Shown: piece after piece, positions 13,124 through 26,272 of the stretch
Position numbering within the stretch: the first letter of the stretch is position 1
How the letters are laid out: the number at the start of each line of letters is the position of its first letter
Source of the DNA: Salvator merianae
Taxonomy: Eukaryota > Chordata > Lepidosauria > Squamata > Teiidae
Direction of reading: 5' to 3'
Length of the DNA: 64,000 nucleotides
Assembly: GCA_003586115.2 (NCBI GenBank)
Contig: QVOM02000034.1
Coordinates: 111,329,610-111,393,609, forward strand
The notes under the pieces: generated by a model
Databases searched by the model: none
What the model saw: the letters and a program-made list of their open reading frames with translations, nothing else
What the model was told of the DNA's origin: nothing
Position numbers and translations under genes: made by a program

Positions 13124-14320
13124 CCTTTGTCAGGGTAGATGTTCTAGTTCATTCGAGCACCAAGTTTTCTTATTCGTATTTGCAAAGAGTTTTTGCTATG
13201 GGTGGTTATTCAAAAATACTCCCCCCACTGCCTTCTATCTGAGAAGGTACAATTCTGGCCTGTTTTCAAATTTTTGCTATCTTCTGTTACATATATAACT
13301 TGGCCCTCTGGAAAATTTCTTTATCGGGGTTTGTGGTCCTGGACATCATGTTTCTAGTGACAGGGTGCCCGAGCAATGATTTGGCTGGGGATGTACTAGG
13401 CCTTTGCTGGAAGTTTAGCTTTCAGTGCCATTCTTTACACTTGCACAGATGCAACAGAAAACATTCACATCTAGTGACAGCAAATACCATCGTTTAACTA
13501 TGCCGTTTGTGGAAAATTATTTTGTTTGTTTCAAAGAAATTGCAGCTCTTGGTTTCCAGTGTACTAGGCAATGAGTAGAGATCCCTGTGATTCCTGTAAA
13601 AGATTAACCAAATTTTCACCTCCTGAACTAATTATCTGCATATTGGGGGTCATGACTCAACAGATTTTACACTTCTGAAGGTTGAAATAATTCTTGGCCC
13701 AAAAAAGAATAAAAATACAGTTATTTATAAAATGCGTGATGTAAAGAATGGGAATTATCATATATATTTTGTGAGTTTTTATATTTAAATGCAAATCTGC
13801 TTGCAGATTTAAAAGCATCCTCCGATTAATACAGAAATGGATAAAGAAAATCCATGAAAAAGTATTTCACAGACTAGAAACAATTCGAATTCTCCATTCT
13901 TGCAAAGCCAAGCCTTTGACAATTTAAAAATTAGCACGCATCTAATAGGGTAACTCCAATGCTAACTGAAAGGTGTTAGGATAAGAGGAATGCTCCTCTT
14001 GCCATCAGAAGAACAGATCTGTCTCTGTCGAAAACCTGTGATTTGTAAAACTAGAGACACTTAGTGAGAGGAAACTGAGAGATCATTTCTAGATTTTGCA
14101 GCCGTCTCTCACCGCCCCTGCCACAGAGCAGGAGGCAAACTTGGGAAAATCCTGGGCTCTTACCTTGTCGCATAATTGTTACTCTTGCAAAATACTGATG
14201 TGTTGCCAAACATTCACCCACATCCCTTTGTTGTTTTCCCCACGCTTGCTAGCTTCCAGCATTTTGCAACAGCAACAATTCTGCGAAGGAGTGGCACACG
14301 GAGGTAAGCAATCGGAATTA

Positions 14321-14845
14321 CAGTCATACTTTGGTACTCGACTGCTTTGAAAGTTGTTGAATTTGTTACTCGACGCATTTTGACGCAAAATTTTTGTCCT
14401 GGTACTCATCGTTTCATACTCAAGGCACAAGCTAGAACTTGTCAATGTTGTTTGCCTCGTGACTCGCTACCCTTTCCAGCCAAAACAAAGGGCCACACGT
14501 TAGTCATGCAGTAGCTCTTGCCCTGTGCACATTCTCTTGTGGTCTTATCTTAGCTTCTGTGGTCATTTTGTGTATTTTTGCGCTTTTTTCTCATCACCAG
14601 TCAAAATAAAAGGTCACACATTAATCACATGGTAGCTCTTGCCCTGTGCACATCATGTAAAGTAATGATATACAACCCTATCTTTGTACATATTGCCTTA
14701 AAAATGGGCATTGTCTTTGGTTTGGGAACACATTAAATTTATTTACATTATTCCTTGTGGGAAAAATGTGTTTGGTACTCATTTTGTTTTGGAACTCACT
14801 GCGCCTCCCGGAACCAATTAACAATGAGTACCAAGGTATGCCTTG
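14321..14845. mobile_element. pogo/Tigger-like non-autonomous element
   Basis: The left end CAGTCATACTTTGGTACTCG and right end GAGTACCAAGGTATGCCTTG are inverted repeats of Tc1/mariner-pogo style (CAGNCATACCTTGG). A TA precedes the left end; the right TA has decayed to CA. Inside, 'agtagctcttgccctgtgc' at about 14510 recurs at about 14630 as 'ggtagctcttgccctgtgc', an internal direct duplication. No transposase frame remains. Confidence 0.65.
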
Positions 14846-17139
14846 CACGGAAAACACGACATCATTGCTGGATTTTCCATAATGCTAATTTACCAGATTT
14901 TCAATTGAGTATCCTGGAACTGCATTGGGATTGCGGAAGATTGCAGGTTTTTACCTGCATCTGGGGGCATCCTTAAATACAAGTAAAGAAAGAAAATGGC
15001 TAGAAGTTTTCTGTTCTGGAGAAAACAACAACAACGTAATCCTTGGTATGTTCTGTTCATAATAATAGTCTTTTTGAACAAGGTGTAGCTGGAGTCCCTA
15101 CTGCTTTTCAACCGCAAATCCATTAGGTAGCCCTGCACTCAGTCCTTTCATAGTATACATTGCTGTAGCATACTATCATTCTTCCAGCCTGGGGTTCTCT
15201 CCTTCTCAACTGCTGCCACAAGTTGCAAGCCAACTTGCTTGGGGAAAGTGGAGAAGAAACACAAGGCTGGGGAGCTTTGCTATCAGTCCAGTGCCCCCTT
15301 CCTGCCCAACTGCCACCACATGGCTGCAAAACATCATGCTGAGGCATGTGGAGAATAAACAGCAGTCTGGTGAGCGCTACCATCATGCTCCCGTTGGTGG
15401 ATAAAATTTTAGGGATAGCACCATCTGTCCTACAGAGGAATTCCCCCCTCTTTTCCCCACCCTATTCACCTGTCCTGATGTATCATGTCCGTTTTCTTAG
15501 GTCCTTTCAGCACTGTACAAGCCTATTCCATGCTACAGTGAGCTAATTATGCTGGTACAGGCAACCCATCCCAAGTTGGGATAGGCTGCCAGTGAGCTGC
15601 TTTTGGGGTATCTGCATTGTGGACCGCTCATGCCATCCCAGCTTCAATGGCTTTGAACAAACATGCCTGGTCTTCAAAGTTTCCAGCCAGGGCTTCTTCA
15701 GACCTGTACACAGAAGTGGTGTGCTTCTCATGCTACTCTTGGGTTACCAGCCAAAATGGCACCAACCCTAGTATACCAACCCATGGACCGGTGCTGTCCA
15801 CATGATGTATGTGGTTCACTGTACCACTATAGCTTGGTTGTGGACTGCTTATAAACAGGCCTTCAGTGGAGTGGGATATAGCACCATTTTGTCACCATAT
15901 CTTACTTCATGGCCTGGCCCTATGTGGACAGCTAGTTCACTAGGGGCATGGCCTCCCAATAAACTGGTTCACCATGCAGACAACACATGCTATGGGCAGC
16001 ACTAGGCCAGTGTACCAGTCCAGTGTCTCAAGGGACTTAGATTATAAGCCTGAGAGCAGAGACTTGTCTAATATTACTAACAGAACCTAGTGTAGCTACA
16101 TTTGAATTTGTCACAATTCCTTGTGCATTGCTTCTCTGTATTTTGTTGTATCTGAAAAACAGATTTTTTTTAAAAGATAATTCTTCAAAAACAGCTGAAG
16201 GCTGCCATGCTGGCAGGAATGGAAGCAATAACGGAGATGAAGGAATTATCCCCCGCTATGCCCTTCTGTCACTTCTGAAACAAACTACAAATATTTGCAA
16301 CCACAAGTGCGTGAAACATACTGTAGGTTTTTCTTTGCCTCTGGTGCTGGCAAAAATGATGTATTAGCAAGTGACTCTTTTCGATATTTTGATAGCATAC
16401 AATTGTCAGAAAGATAAATGCTTCCAGTGCCTGTATTTATTAAAGATCTTAATTGGGATGTCCAACTGTAGTTTGAGGAAGATCAGCATGAACTATAAAA
16501 ACCATCTGCCAAGTAAGTTTCCAGCAACAGCAGAGATGGTTAGAAATTAATTGTATCTTAGGTGGAATGTGAGAGCCAGTTTAAAATGCCAGGGCAGCCT
16601 TGCAGTTTGCATATTAGGAAATGAATGCATGTGTATTTTGTTTTCTTCCTGAAGGACAATTAGCATTTCCTCCAGATGCTGATAGAATACAGCATGGAAA
16701 TCACCAATCCTACCAGTTGCTTCTGTCCCTGAGGGCCCTAACCTGTTTTTCACAGTTACATCAGTATCACAGTAGTTTACACTTAATTTCAGTAAAAGGC
16801 TTAGGTAGCAATGGTGAGACCCAACATCTGCTCAGGATTTTCATTTTCAAAAGAGAACTGCATTATTCCACCCACGTGTGTTACATCAGGCTTTCCATTA
16901 CAGCAGATTAGCATGTTCACAATACTGTACAACCTTTAATAGGGACAGAATATATTGCACAAGCATCACCATTTATAGTCAGGATTTACTGAGGGGAGGA
17001 AAAATGCCACTACAGTCATGCAGCATTCATCAGTAAAATGGCATAGTGTCAAAGTCCTGTTCATGATTTTCTTTCAATTTATGAGAACTCCTTGAATGGA
17101 GTGGGGGTAGTGGTATGCCTACAAGCTCTCTTTCGCATT

Positions 17140-17635
17140 TCCCTAAGTTCACCAGCTTCATTTCAAATGCTTTTATCATGACAGGATCCTTGACTGGAAG
17201 ATTCTAAGGATGTTCTACGGTGGTATGGACCATGCAGCGTGGACACCATCTGCACTGCATGGCCCTAGTCCTTACCTTCAGAAGGCTACCAACATTTACA
17301 GTGCAAATGCTGGTAGCCTTGCTGGTTCCTTAGCATGGCAGCAGGTGGGAAGCGTCTAGCTATTGCCATGGTGACTGCCAGCACTGTGCAGCATGCAGGC
17401 ATGATCAGGTGACCGTGAAGGTGCAATCATGTAATCTCATAGGCCTGATCGCTGCACACAGTGCAGCAGCCACAACAGGTGCAAACACACTTTACCAGGA
17501 GCTGGATACCCCATAAAGCTGTGGAGCACAAATTTGTGCTCCACAGCTAGGAGCAATCGGGAGCAGCATTTTGTTGCTCCTGGCCACTCAGGCCTTTGCA
17601 AAGTGCACAGGCACTCTGCTAGCAAGCGTCCTTGA
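17140..17635. mobile_element. Probable DNA transposon related to 60665-61154
   Basis: Shared interior motifs include 'gcaggcatgatcagg', 'caggcctgatcgctgcac', 'tgctccacagctagg' and 'ctgctagcaagcg', seen inverted in 60665-61154. Ends were not resolved. Confidence 0.4.
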
Positions 17636-18180
17636 CATTTGCTATCACAAAGTGGAACCAGATCCTAAGCATTTCCCCCCAAATTTCCATGATGAGGTGG
17701 GGTACTCAGGTTAACATATAATATGTGTGTCTTTTCCGCTTCCCACTTCTAACCCACACACATTCTGGTGAACATCAGAATAGGGCTTACAGATTGGCAG
17801 TGACAACCAAAGCAGAAATAAGATTTTAATTGGCTGGTTCTTTTCAGCTGACATACTTTGTCATTCCTTTGCTATTTCTGCTATCAAAGACAGGTTCTGA
17901 GAATTAATTATGAAATGGATAACTGAATGTAGTCATCAGCTGCTGCTTCTAAGTCAGTGAACAGTATCTAGAAAGAATTAAATTTGTGATACTGGGAAAT
18001 GCTATCAGGCTATATACAGTTATTCAATTACCACCCTCAATTTATAATATTAGATACCTCAAGGTAAAAAGAAAGAGAGGTTCTGTTATAGATAAGACTA
18101 CTATTTTCCATATATATATTTATATTTACTCCAAAACCTTTAGAAGCAAATCTTACCCATTCCCACTAGACTAAGGTATT

Positions 18181-18560
18181 CTGGACTATAGTAGGACACA
18201 CTGGTCTAGGATAGACAACTTGTCCCACCCTGGGTTGCTGGTGGGGCAGGAAAAGGTTGCAAGCATTTGGACAGTCTGTTCTATTTCAAGCCTGAATGCT
18301 GCCTTCAAAGACCCCACCCAACCCTCAAACCAGCCTTCAAGGGCAAGGAATGAAAGTTCCCAACCTGAGGTTTCTGGCTGGAGCTGTTTCAGTAGTATGC
18401 TGATTTCTACCACTTCTGGAGGTGCTTCCTGTTGCACACCCCAGAAGACCTCCCGATAGAATGGAACAGTGGGCCATGTGCTTTCCACACACAGCCCACT
18501 GTTCCAGACCACCAACAGTGATCCACTGGTGGACCTCTTTGTTGAGGTCTACCACAGGAA
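18181..18560. mobile_element. Probable DNA transposon related to 25224-25620
   Basis: It shares 'tggacagtctgttctattt', 'aagcctgaatgctgcctt' and 'caaagacc' with 25330-25390. Termini are unclear. Confidence 0.35.
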
Positions 18561-20788
18561 TGGCATAGTACATACACCCTAATATTTACACACAAGTGAA
18601 TCCCACTTAATTTAGTGGAGTTTATCCCCAAATTAAATGTAAGCATACTCACTGTAAAAAATCAAGTAATAAGATCTTATCGTGTTGCAACTCAAAAATA
18701 CAGTTCTTCCACATAAAATAGGCTAGTTCTGTTTCTAGAAACCCTTGTACTATTCATGCTATAATTTATCTTCCCAAACTGCTGCCTTTCAGTTGCCAGC
18801 ACCCAGTAGTATAGCATAGGCTGCATAGAAGGAATCCATGTTCTATGAAGGAATGTTGCAATTCACCAACTGCGTAAGAGCAAAACTGTGCTACATAGGT
18901 ACTTTATTTTGTGATGGATGATTCTGTTGGATTTTTGTCTGTTGGATTTGATCTTGTGGCATCACTGTTGAATTAAATATACTGAAGCAGGTAGTAAACG
19001 TGAATTTCAACCCCAGGGCCACTGAGCAGGGAGGGGGGGCTGTGGGAGGAACTGGGAAGGCTATGGGTGATTCTGAAGTATATTCCCCCTATACTCACTC
19101 CTTGCAACTTCCCTCTGGACTGTTATCTAACAGATTTTCCACAGCAGTGGAGAGTGGTTTTTCAGAATCATATTATATCACAGCCTAAAAATATCTGATC
19201 TATTTTGTTATTTTTTTTTTTTTTAAAAAATCTGTAATTTCCCTGATTGACTCCATTTTGCAAAGGATTCATGATTTGACTGAACACCGTTCACTTGAGT
19301 TGTTGCCACTTGATTTAAAAACATATATGTAGGTAAGAATGAATATATTCATGGGGAGATACAATAAATGGAGGGGCAAAGCATTCAAACTTGCAATACT
19401 GTTTTATCTTCAATCTGTAGAGTTATTCTTTGAAATTGTCCTTATACATCCAGCAGAGCTAACAATATGTAACATTTATTGTATACATTTTACCTGATAA
19501 TTTGCCATGAGCTGAAAGAAGAGAGAATTAAGTCACTTTAATTTCACAAGGAGCAACTGAGTCCTGATTCGTTTCTGCATGTGAATGTATAAAATACACA
19601 TGTACAAAGAAGGTCTTAGAAGGAAGGAGATGTATTCTAAACATAGCCCTCTCTTTTTCCTGCTGAAAAACAGAGCCTCCCCATCTTACTGTTATCAATT
19701 ATCTATTTGCATCAGAAATAATCTGCACGCTGGTTGCATGATAGGGTGGCCTCTAGTGGTCACTCCCTGAAGTGTAACCTTCTCAGTCAAAATATTTGTT
19801 CTACCCATGGGGTGTGGGTAAGTGTTTCTTTCCTTCAACAGTCTCCCTCAGAACAGAAGCGACTTGTCTTTGTTGGTTCCAGACTGAGGACATACCTTAC
19901 TCCCTGTCTTTGTCCCTTGGTTTTCCTGTGAATTTTGATCCCACTAGTTTAGCAACCTTGAATTGATATTCCAGCTCTTGACCTTGGCTTTTTCTTGGAT
20001 TCTGACCTCTGTCATCCTGACAACAGTAGATCAACTGTCTGGCTCTTGCCCCTTGGTCTGGTTTTGGATTCTACCAGGTGCTTCTTTGATGTAGTTGATC
20101 CTATCCTCTCACGGTACCACTGGCATTGTAAGATGAATCTGATCACACTAGAATTACTGCCCATGATTTAGCATACTCATTGCCCCATAGGCTCAAATCT
20201 GTTAAAAATGTGCCTTCACCCTGGCCTGTCTTTGTTTTGCCCAAACAATACATGAATAGGCTCTATAGGGATGGTTCTATTATTTCTAGAACCTGAGATT
20301 GTGCTTCCACTTTGTGGTAGAAATGGTTTCGGGGGGGGGATTAACCAATGTGGGGGGAGGTGCCATGATCACTTCCATTTCATAGCATGGAGGTGTCATC
20401 TGAAGAAGTGATCCAAGGCTCCTGTGGCTAGAGCGGGAAATCATACCCAGCTAAAAAGGCTCTTTGGACATTGATCACACCCTGAAATGGGGTGGTACTC
20501 TCTCTGCAAGGCCCCCATTGCCATTGCGTGTGGAGATAGGACAGCTTAGGCCTTCTTCCAAGGAACCACCCAAGGTAAGTGGATGAAAGTGAAGGAACTG
20601 GTATGTGTCTGGGGTCTCCCAACATAATTTAAGTTCATGTCTGTGTATCCTATCACATTAATCTTCTGGGTAAGGCCAGTGAGTGTAAGAATAGGGCCAG
20701 TGAGTATTCTGAGGGTATTGAGTTTGAGGCTGTTGCAGTCTTCTCACCCATAGCTGAGAATATTAGGCTGGTTTGGCAAAAAGAATCA

Positions 20789-21049
<261 letters not shown>

Positions 21050-22469
21050 CTATTTAAAAAACAGGGCATTGGGAAAGAGCGAAACGGTTATGTCTTCAAT
21101 TCTTCAATAAGATTTTTACAGTCTTTTTATGAAATCTGCTGGTAAAATACATTGTAATCTTTCTATCACAACTGCGATCGACAATGCAAGATGTCTAGGG
21201 ACTTTGATAAAATATATGAAATTATCAGTTTCTCATTCTTCTGTTATATTAAGGTTTTTCTAGTACAGTACTGAATTAAAATGAACATAAACAATCTCTT
21301 TCAAGCTAGTCTGACAAACAGATTAAACACATTTAGCTCCGCCTAATACCCAATATTGAAAACTGGAGTTGCTGCAGGGTCTACTACGTGAAAGCAAGGA
21401 AGACAATCAGCTGTTCTGAAGTGGGCATGTTTATTACCTTTCACTCTTTATCAGGTTGTAGTACCTTTCTGCACTGGTACTTATCCCAGATTGTATCCCA
21501 GAATAGGGACCTGACATCCATATGTTGGTGCAGACTATGGCAGGTGAAAGAAGGAAGTTAGCAGAACTGGAGATAGGTAAGGAAGACCAAGCTAAAGTGA
21601 GATCCTAACTTGTGCCCAGTTTAATGTCCTGGTTAGTCTATCTAACCTACATGTTCATATAAATAAGATACTGTCTATTAATTGAACCATCTGATTTCAT
21701 TAAAGGTAAAGATTTTTCAGCACAACAGCTTACCAAATAAACGATAAGGATAAATAACCTCCAGTTGGCTATATTGTCCTTCCTTGATACTCCAACTCAA
21801 AATATTTTCTAAAGTTGATAATAAATGTATCTAAAGCTGCATATACACTTAGTAAAAAAAAATGGCTCAAAAGCAGCTTAGAGGTGTCAGAGTCCTCACT
21901 ATGCAACTAGTATCTGATTTTAATCTATATTATTGGCCAAAAAATGCACTTCCAAAATGCATTACCTAGCCTTTAATGTGGATTAGAGATGAACATCCAC
22001 ATGCTATAGACTCTAAGCTATTTTGAGCTGCTTTTTTATAATGTGTTTGGATGCAACCTATGTAGGATACTGCAGGAAAAGAAATCAGCCCTTTTATATC
22101 TCTAATGCAGACTAAACATATTAAGATGCAGAAGCACCTTGTTATTTATTGTTACTTATTTTGTTATTTATTCTTTATTGATAAAAACTAAATCATGGAA
22201 ATTATTAAAAACAAAAGGAAAGACGCATCACATTTACAGCTTTTTTTGGTATTGAATTTTATAGAAAGAAATATAATTGAAGGTATTAGAAATGTGGTAG
22301 AATCTGAACATGTCATTTCTGGAAGTAGAAATAAATCAACATCAAAAATTTAGTAGGTTTTGATTAGATGGAACATAGTTCAAAAGACAAGTTACATTTG
22401 GTATAGAAAACGAACCATGGGAAAATATATGAGTCCCTCTCCCATTTTAAAGAATTCCAGTGATAAGTT

Positions 22470-23450
22470 GGCCTTTATCAGGAAAGAGGCAGGGAATATG
22501 ACCTACTCACTAGCTGTTCATATCATCAACCATGATATCTTATAAGGCTGGCTCTATGAGCTTAAAGGAAGAGGCACTGGCCATTTTCACACAACATGAG
22601 ATATCTGGCACTGTGCTGCCCTGATCTTGGGTCAGATCAGTAATCCAGCCCAGGATCAGCCAGGTGGCCAGCAGCCTGTGCCAAGGGCTAACTGCTCATC
22701 CCATCCCAACTTTTGTTCTCAGCCTCCATAGCTGCTGGCTGGGACTGTTTTGGCTGAGTGCCCAGAAGTAGCTCATTTCTGCCCAGTGAAATGGGATTGG
22801 ACTTCTCGGCCCCAGTGGACTGATTCACTCATTTGTGTGCTATCCACAACAAGAAGAAGGTCTGATATGCCGGTCTGGAATATTTTCATGCCATAATCCA
22901 GTCTGATGTGGACACAGCATTCTATTGGGAGGCATAGCCTCTAGATTGTTCTGCAGTGTGGATGACACATTCCAGGAGGTCCACTGGGTTGGTCTACTAG
23001 TGTCACTGTGTTATTTCTTGAGTGATTGATCTTTGTTCCTGTGTTGTATAGCAGGGAGCAATCCTTAGGAAATTTGGAACATGATGCCATTGGTATGCAG
23101 ATGTCACCTAATTCTATTTCTGATAGCTTGGTGTGGTGCCTGGAGGTCCTCTCAGTGGGTGTTTCCCAGGTCTCTGAATTGTATAAACTGCTAGTCCTAG
23201 AAAGTGTTTAAGGTTCAAGGCAAGGACAGGGAATGTAAGTGGTGGCTGCTCCTGGAACGATCACTGTCAAGTTGTGTATGAACACTGAGCAATTTTGAAA
23301 ACATAGTTTATGTGGACCCATTCTCCAAGTTGATCTGGATGCTGGGGCTTGTACGGAATACAGTATATGACTTGATTAGTGCAACTGTCTCCCATGAGGC
23401 TTTGTTCATAGAGTTGCATTGGCTGACTATTTGCTACCTGCTTTATTTTA
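22470..23450 (+). mobile_element. Degraded L2-type LINE copy with an insertion
   Basis: Plus-strand text 'catcaaccatgatatctta' (INHDIL), 'ggtatgcagatgtcaccta' (YADVT) and 'gagttgcattggctgacta' (ELHWLT) are L2 reverse-transcriptase landmarks in the right order (IDHDIL, YADDT, RLHWLP). They are interrupted at about 22588-22985 by unrelated sequence beginning GGCCATTTTCACAC, probably a DNA transposon. Confidence 0.55.
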
Positions 23451-23565
23451 TCTATTTATTTAATATATTTCTATACTGTTTCCCATCTTAAGATCTCAAA
23501 GCAGTTTACAACGTAACGTTAACGTAACGTAACTTTAACGTAACGTAATGTAACATAGATAACAT
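23445..23565 (-). repeat. LINE/SINE 3' tail with (AACGT)n pentanucleotide
   Basis: 'cccatcttaagatctcaaa' and 'gcagtttaca' reverse-complement to the common squamate 3' tail (gtaaaccgccctgagatc). Directly after it comes about 45 bp of AACGT/AACGTT units with few changes. Confidence 0.55.
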
Positions 23566-24303
23566 AATACAAAACATAAAAAACAGACCCACCCCACCAC
23601 TCCTTAAATGTTCCCATCTGCATCAGGTTTGCAGGACAGTCCAAGGTGCAAGATCCACCTTTGGAGGCACCCTCTGCACGGGGCATGAAAAACCACATGG
23701 GGGCAGCTTCACCCTCAATTGCTTCTTCTGCTGTGCAGAATTGTGATGGAGGAGGAGGCAAATTTCTGTATAGCTCAGTCTAGCATCAGAACAAAAATGG
23801 CTGACTGCTGGCCCCATATCCAGTCCGATCCTAAATCATGATGGGCTGAAATCTTCTACTATGGAACTTTTGTTTTGCAGCTGTAAGGATTCTGGAGGCT
23901 GAGAGGTGCTACTGTGTGACCAGTGCACCCTCCTGCCTCTTGGTGGATCCCCCTGCTCCTGTTTCTGAGACAACTTATCCGCTGGATGGAGCCATAGTTT
24001 TGCTGTCAAAACTTGGGACCATTTTATTTGAAGGAATGCTTCCCCAGCTCTGCTAGATCCTTGAGATATGCAGTTGAAGCTCTTCTGGTTGTGCCATCGA
24101 ACAGGGGAAATGCTTTCTCTATTGTGATTGTCCACCCTGTGGAACTGTTTCTTTTCTGAATTGGTGTACAGAGTGGAAGAAGGAGTATGTGGCAAGAGCT
24201 GGAACATCCATCTTTTCCTGTCTGTGCTGCTGTCTTAAGACTCTACTTGGGGAGTCAGCATTTCCTGAACAACTCTGCCCAAATTTGTAAATATAAAAAC
24301 ATC

Positions 24304-24406
24304 TGTCCTGAAGAGTCAACACCTATCAGAGGCCATATCTCCACTTACTGATCTCTATTAGTAAGTGATGGTGGCCTCTGATAGGTGCTGACTCTTTGGG
24401 ACAGGT
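24304..24406. repeat. 103-bp near-perfect hairpin
   Basis: 'ctgtcctgaagagtca' with 'cctatcagaggcca' pairs with 'tggcctctgatagg' and 'tgactctttgggacag', closing on 'cacttactgatctctatta' / 'gtaagtg'. Arms are about 45 bp. Probably a foldback part of the adjacent DNA transposon. Confidence 0.75.
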
Positions 24407-24412
24407 TCTTTC

Positions 24413-24572
24413 CTTAAAAATGCAGATATAGGCTCTTCCTGCATGTAACTCTTTACCGACACATGTTCCAGTATGAGGGCCTGGCATCTATATGCTAGTG
24501 CAGACTACAGCAGCCCCTCCTCAATCATGCTTCATCTGCACTGGACAAAGATTCACTCCAGAATAAGGAAAA
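24413..24572 (+). repeat. Left arm of a large inverted repeat
   Basis: Starting 'ttccttaaaaatgcagata', this 160-bp stretch is the inverse of 25588-26298 with the 539-bp hAT removed. Shared landmarks are 'ccagtatgagggcctg', 'gctagtgcagactacagca', 'tcatgcttcatct' and 'gattcactccagaataagg'. Confidence 0.7.
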
Positions 24573-25223
24573 AAAACCTCTTCACAAAAAGCATCTTCAC
24601 TGCCATGTCTCCACATCTGGTGCTAATAAGTGCCTTGTGGAAAAGGCACCAACTCTTTTGTGGGTGTGATTGCCTGTCCGAGGTGCCTGTCCTGCAGGGT
24701 GTGATTTTCCACCCTCACTCCAGACACCTCGGATCGCTGTCTGAGATGATTTGTGGAGGTGTCTTTTGGAGTGGTAATTGTGGTGCCTCCCCACAGGTGC
24801 CTGAGCAGAAGCCAGCTCCTTCTTCAATAGCAGACTTGGTCAGAGTCACTGTTTTGGAGGATGGTATGGACCAGAGCTATCTCCAATAGATGCGACGAAG
24901 GCAACACTCATACTTGTATTTTACAATGTTTTGTTGCATTTGGCTACCTTAGACTTTCTTTGTACTTATGTATGGGATAATGATCCATTAAATTCTAGCC
25001 TGGTTATTAGGCCAGCAAGGCAAGAAGGCAACTTGTTCCTGTCCTGAAGTGGGCACCAGTAATCCACTCTTCCTTTATTATTTCCACATCTTGCAGCTCT
25101 CAGCCCTGACCTGAACAAGGCTAGAAAAAGGCAGTACTAAAAATGTTTATAAGTCCTGCTGACAAATTTAATATTGCACATAACAGAAATACATAAGCTA
25201 TTTAAATACATAGTCAGTACTAT

Positions 25224-26272
25224 GGCACTTTCCACACTCACTCCTGCTATTCTGTGACAGTGTAGGGTGCCCCATCATGGAACAAGAAACCCATCCATGT
25301 GGGACAGCTGCTGGAGCAGGAGAGGGCTGTCTGGATTCAGACAGTCTGTTCCACTCCAGCCTTGACTGCTACCTTTGAAGAGCTCCAGAGGCAATGCTGA
25401 GTCTCCAAAAGCTGGAAAATCTCATTTGTGGCTTTCGCTGTTTCTGGAAGGGGTCTTTTTGTGTGGCACCACTTCCTGGAGTACCATAGTCATATTCCAG
25501 TGTATGGGGGCATGCTGTCCGCATGTCCTTTGTAGCCCAGAATATGGGCCCTGGAATTGTTGTGGACCTCTAGATGCCATTTTGGCTCCTTATTCTGGAG
25601 TGAATCATTGTCCAGTGAAGATGAAGCAGTGGCGTAGGAAGGGAGGGCGAGGGGGAGGTCTGCCCCAGGTGGCATGTTGTCCTGGGCGGCACATCCAGCC
25701 TGCAGGGGGACTGCTCAGATTCGGAAGGTTGCACCCGGCAGCAAGCACCTCCCCCTGCCCAGCCCACTGGTCGTCCAGCGATAGCAACAGACTCATCTCA
25801 AGCGGGCGGCGAGTGGCGGGGTGGCGCCCACCAGTGGTGAGTCCCCCCCTTCCGGCATCGGGTGTGGTGCTGTCTTTAACCCCCAAACGCCTGGTCCCAC
25901 TTGGAGTCGCCTTTTGCACCAGGCCTGGGTAGCCGTGGACAAGGTGCTGGGGCTAAGGCGCTTTTAGCCCTCATAGTGGGTTTTGGCGCCTGCAGCGTGG
26001 CGGGGGAGGTTTTCTCCGAGTGCTCGCCCCCCCTGCGCCCCTGTGACTCACCCGCCCCAGACCGCCCAGCAGAGCAGAGCGCCCCTCCAAGACACTTAGT
26101 GTATTGACAGAGGGACGACAAACTCGGGCCAGCTCTGGGCGGCAAAAATTCTAGCTATGCCTCTGAGATGAAGCATGATTGGAGTGGGGCTGCTGTAGTC
26201 TGCACTAGCATGCAGACGGCAGGCCCTCATACTGGAATATGTGTTGGTATAGAGTTAAGTGCAGGAAAAGCC
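25224..26272. mobile_element. GGCCTTT-end family copy carrying a nested hAT
   Basis: The left end is GGCACTTTCCACACTCAC and the right end AGTTAAGTGCAGGAAAAGCC, with TAT on both sides. Without the 539-bp inserted hAT the element would be about 500 bp. The right third is the inverse of 24413-24572. Confidence 0.6.
25627..26165. mobile_element. hAT-type non-autonomous transposon, complete
   Basis: Terminal inverted repeats CAGTGGCGTAG / CTATGCCTCTG are flanked by a perfect 8-bp duplication AGATGAAG at 25619-25626 and 26166-26173. The 539-bp body is GC- and CpG-rich, unlike its surroundings, and holds no transposase. Long frames crossing it are chance products of the base composition. Confidence 0.9.

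Noticed and set aside
25375..25932. 185-codon plus-strand open frame, the longest in the window
   Set aside because: It runs from one DNA transposon into the GC-rich hAT across their junction at 25627, so it cannot be an evolved gene.
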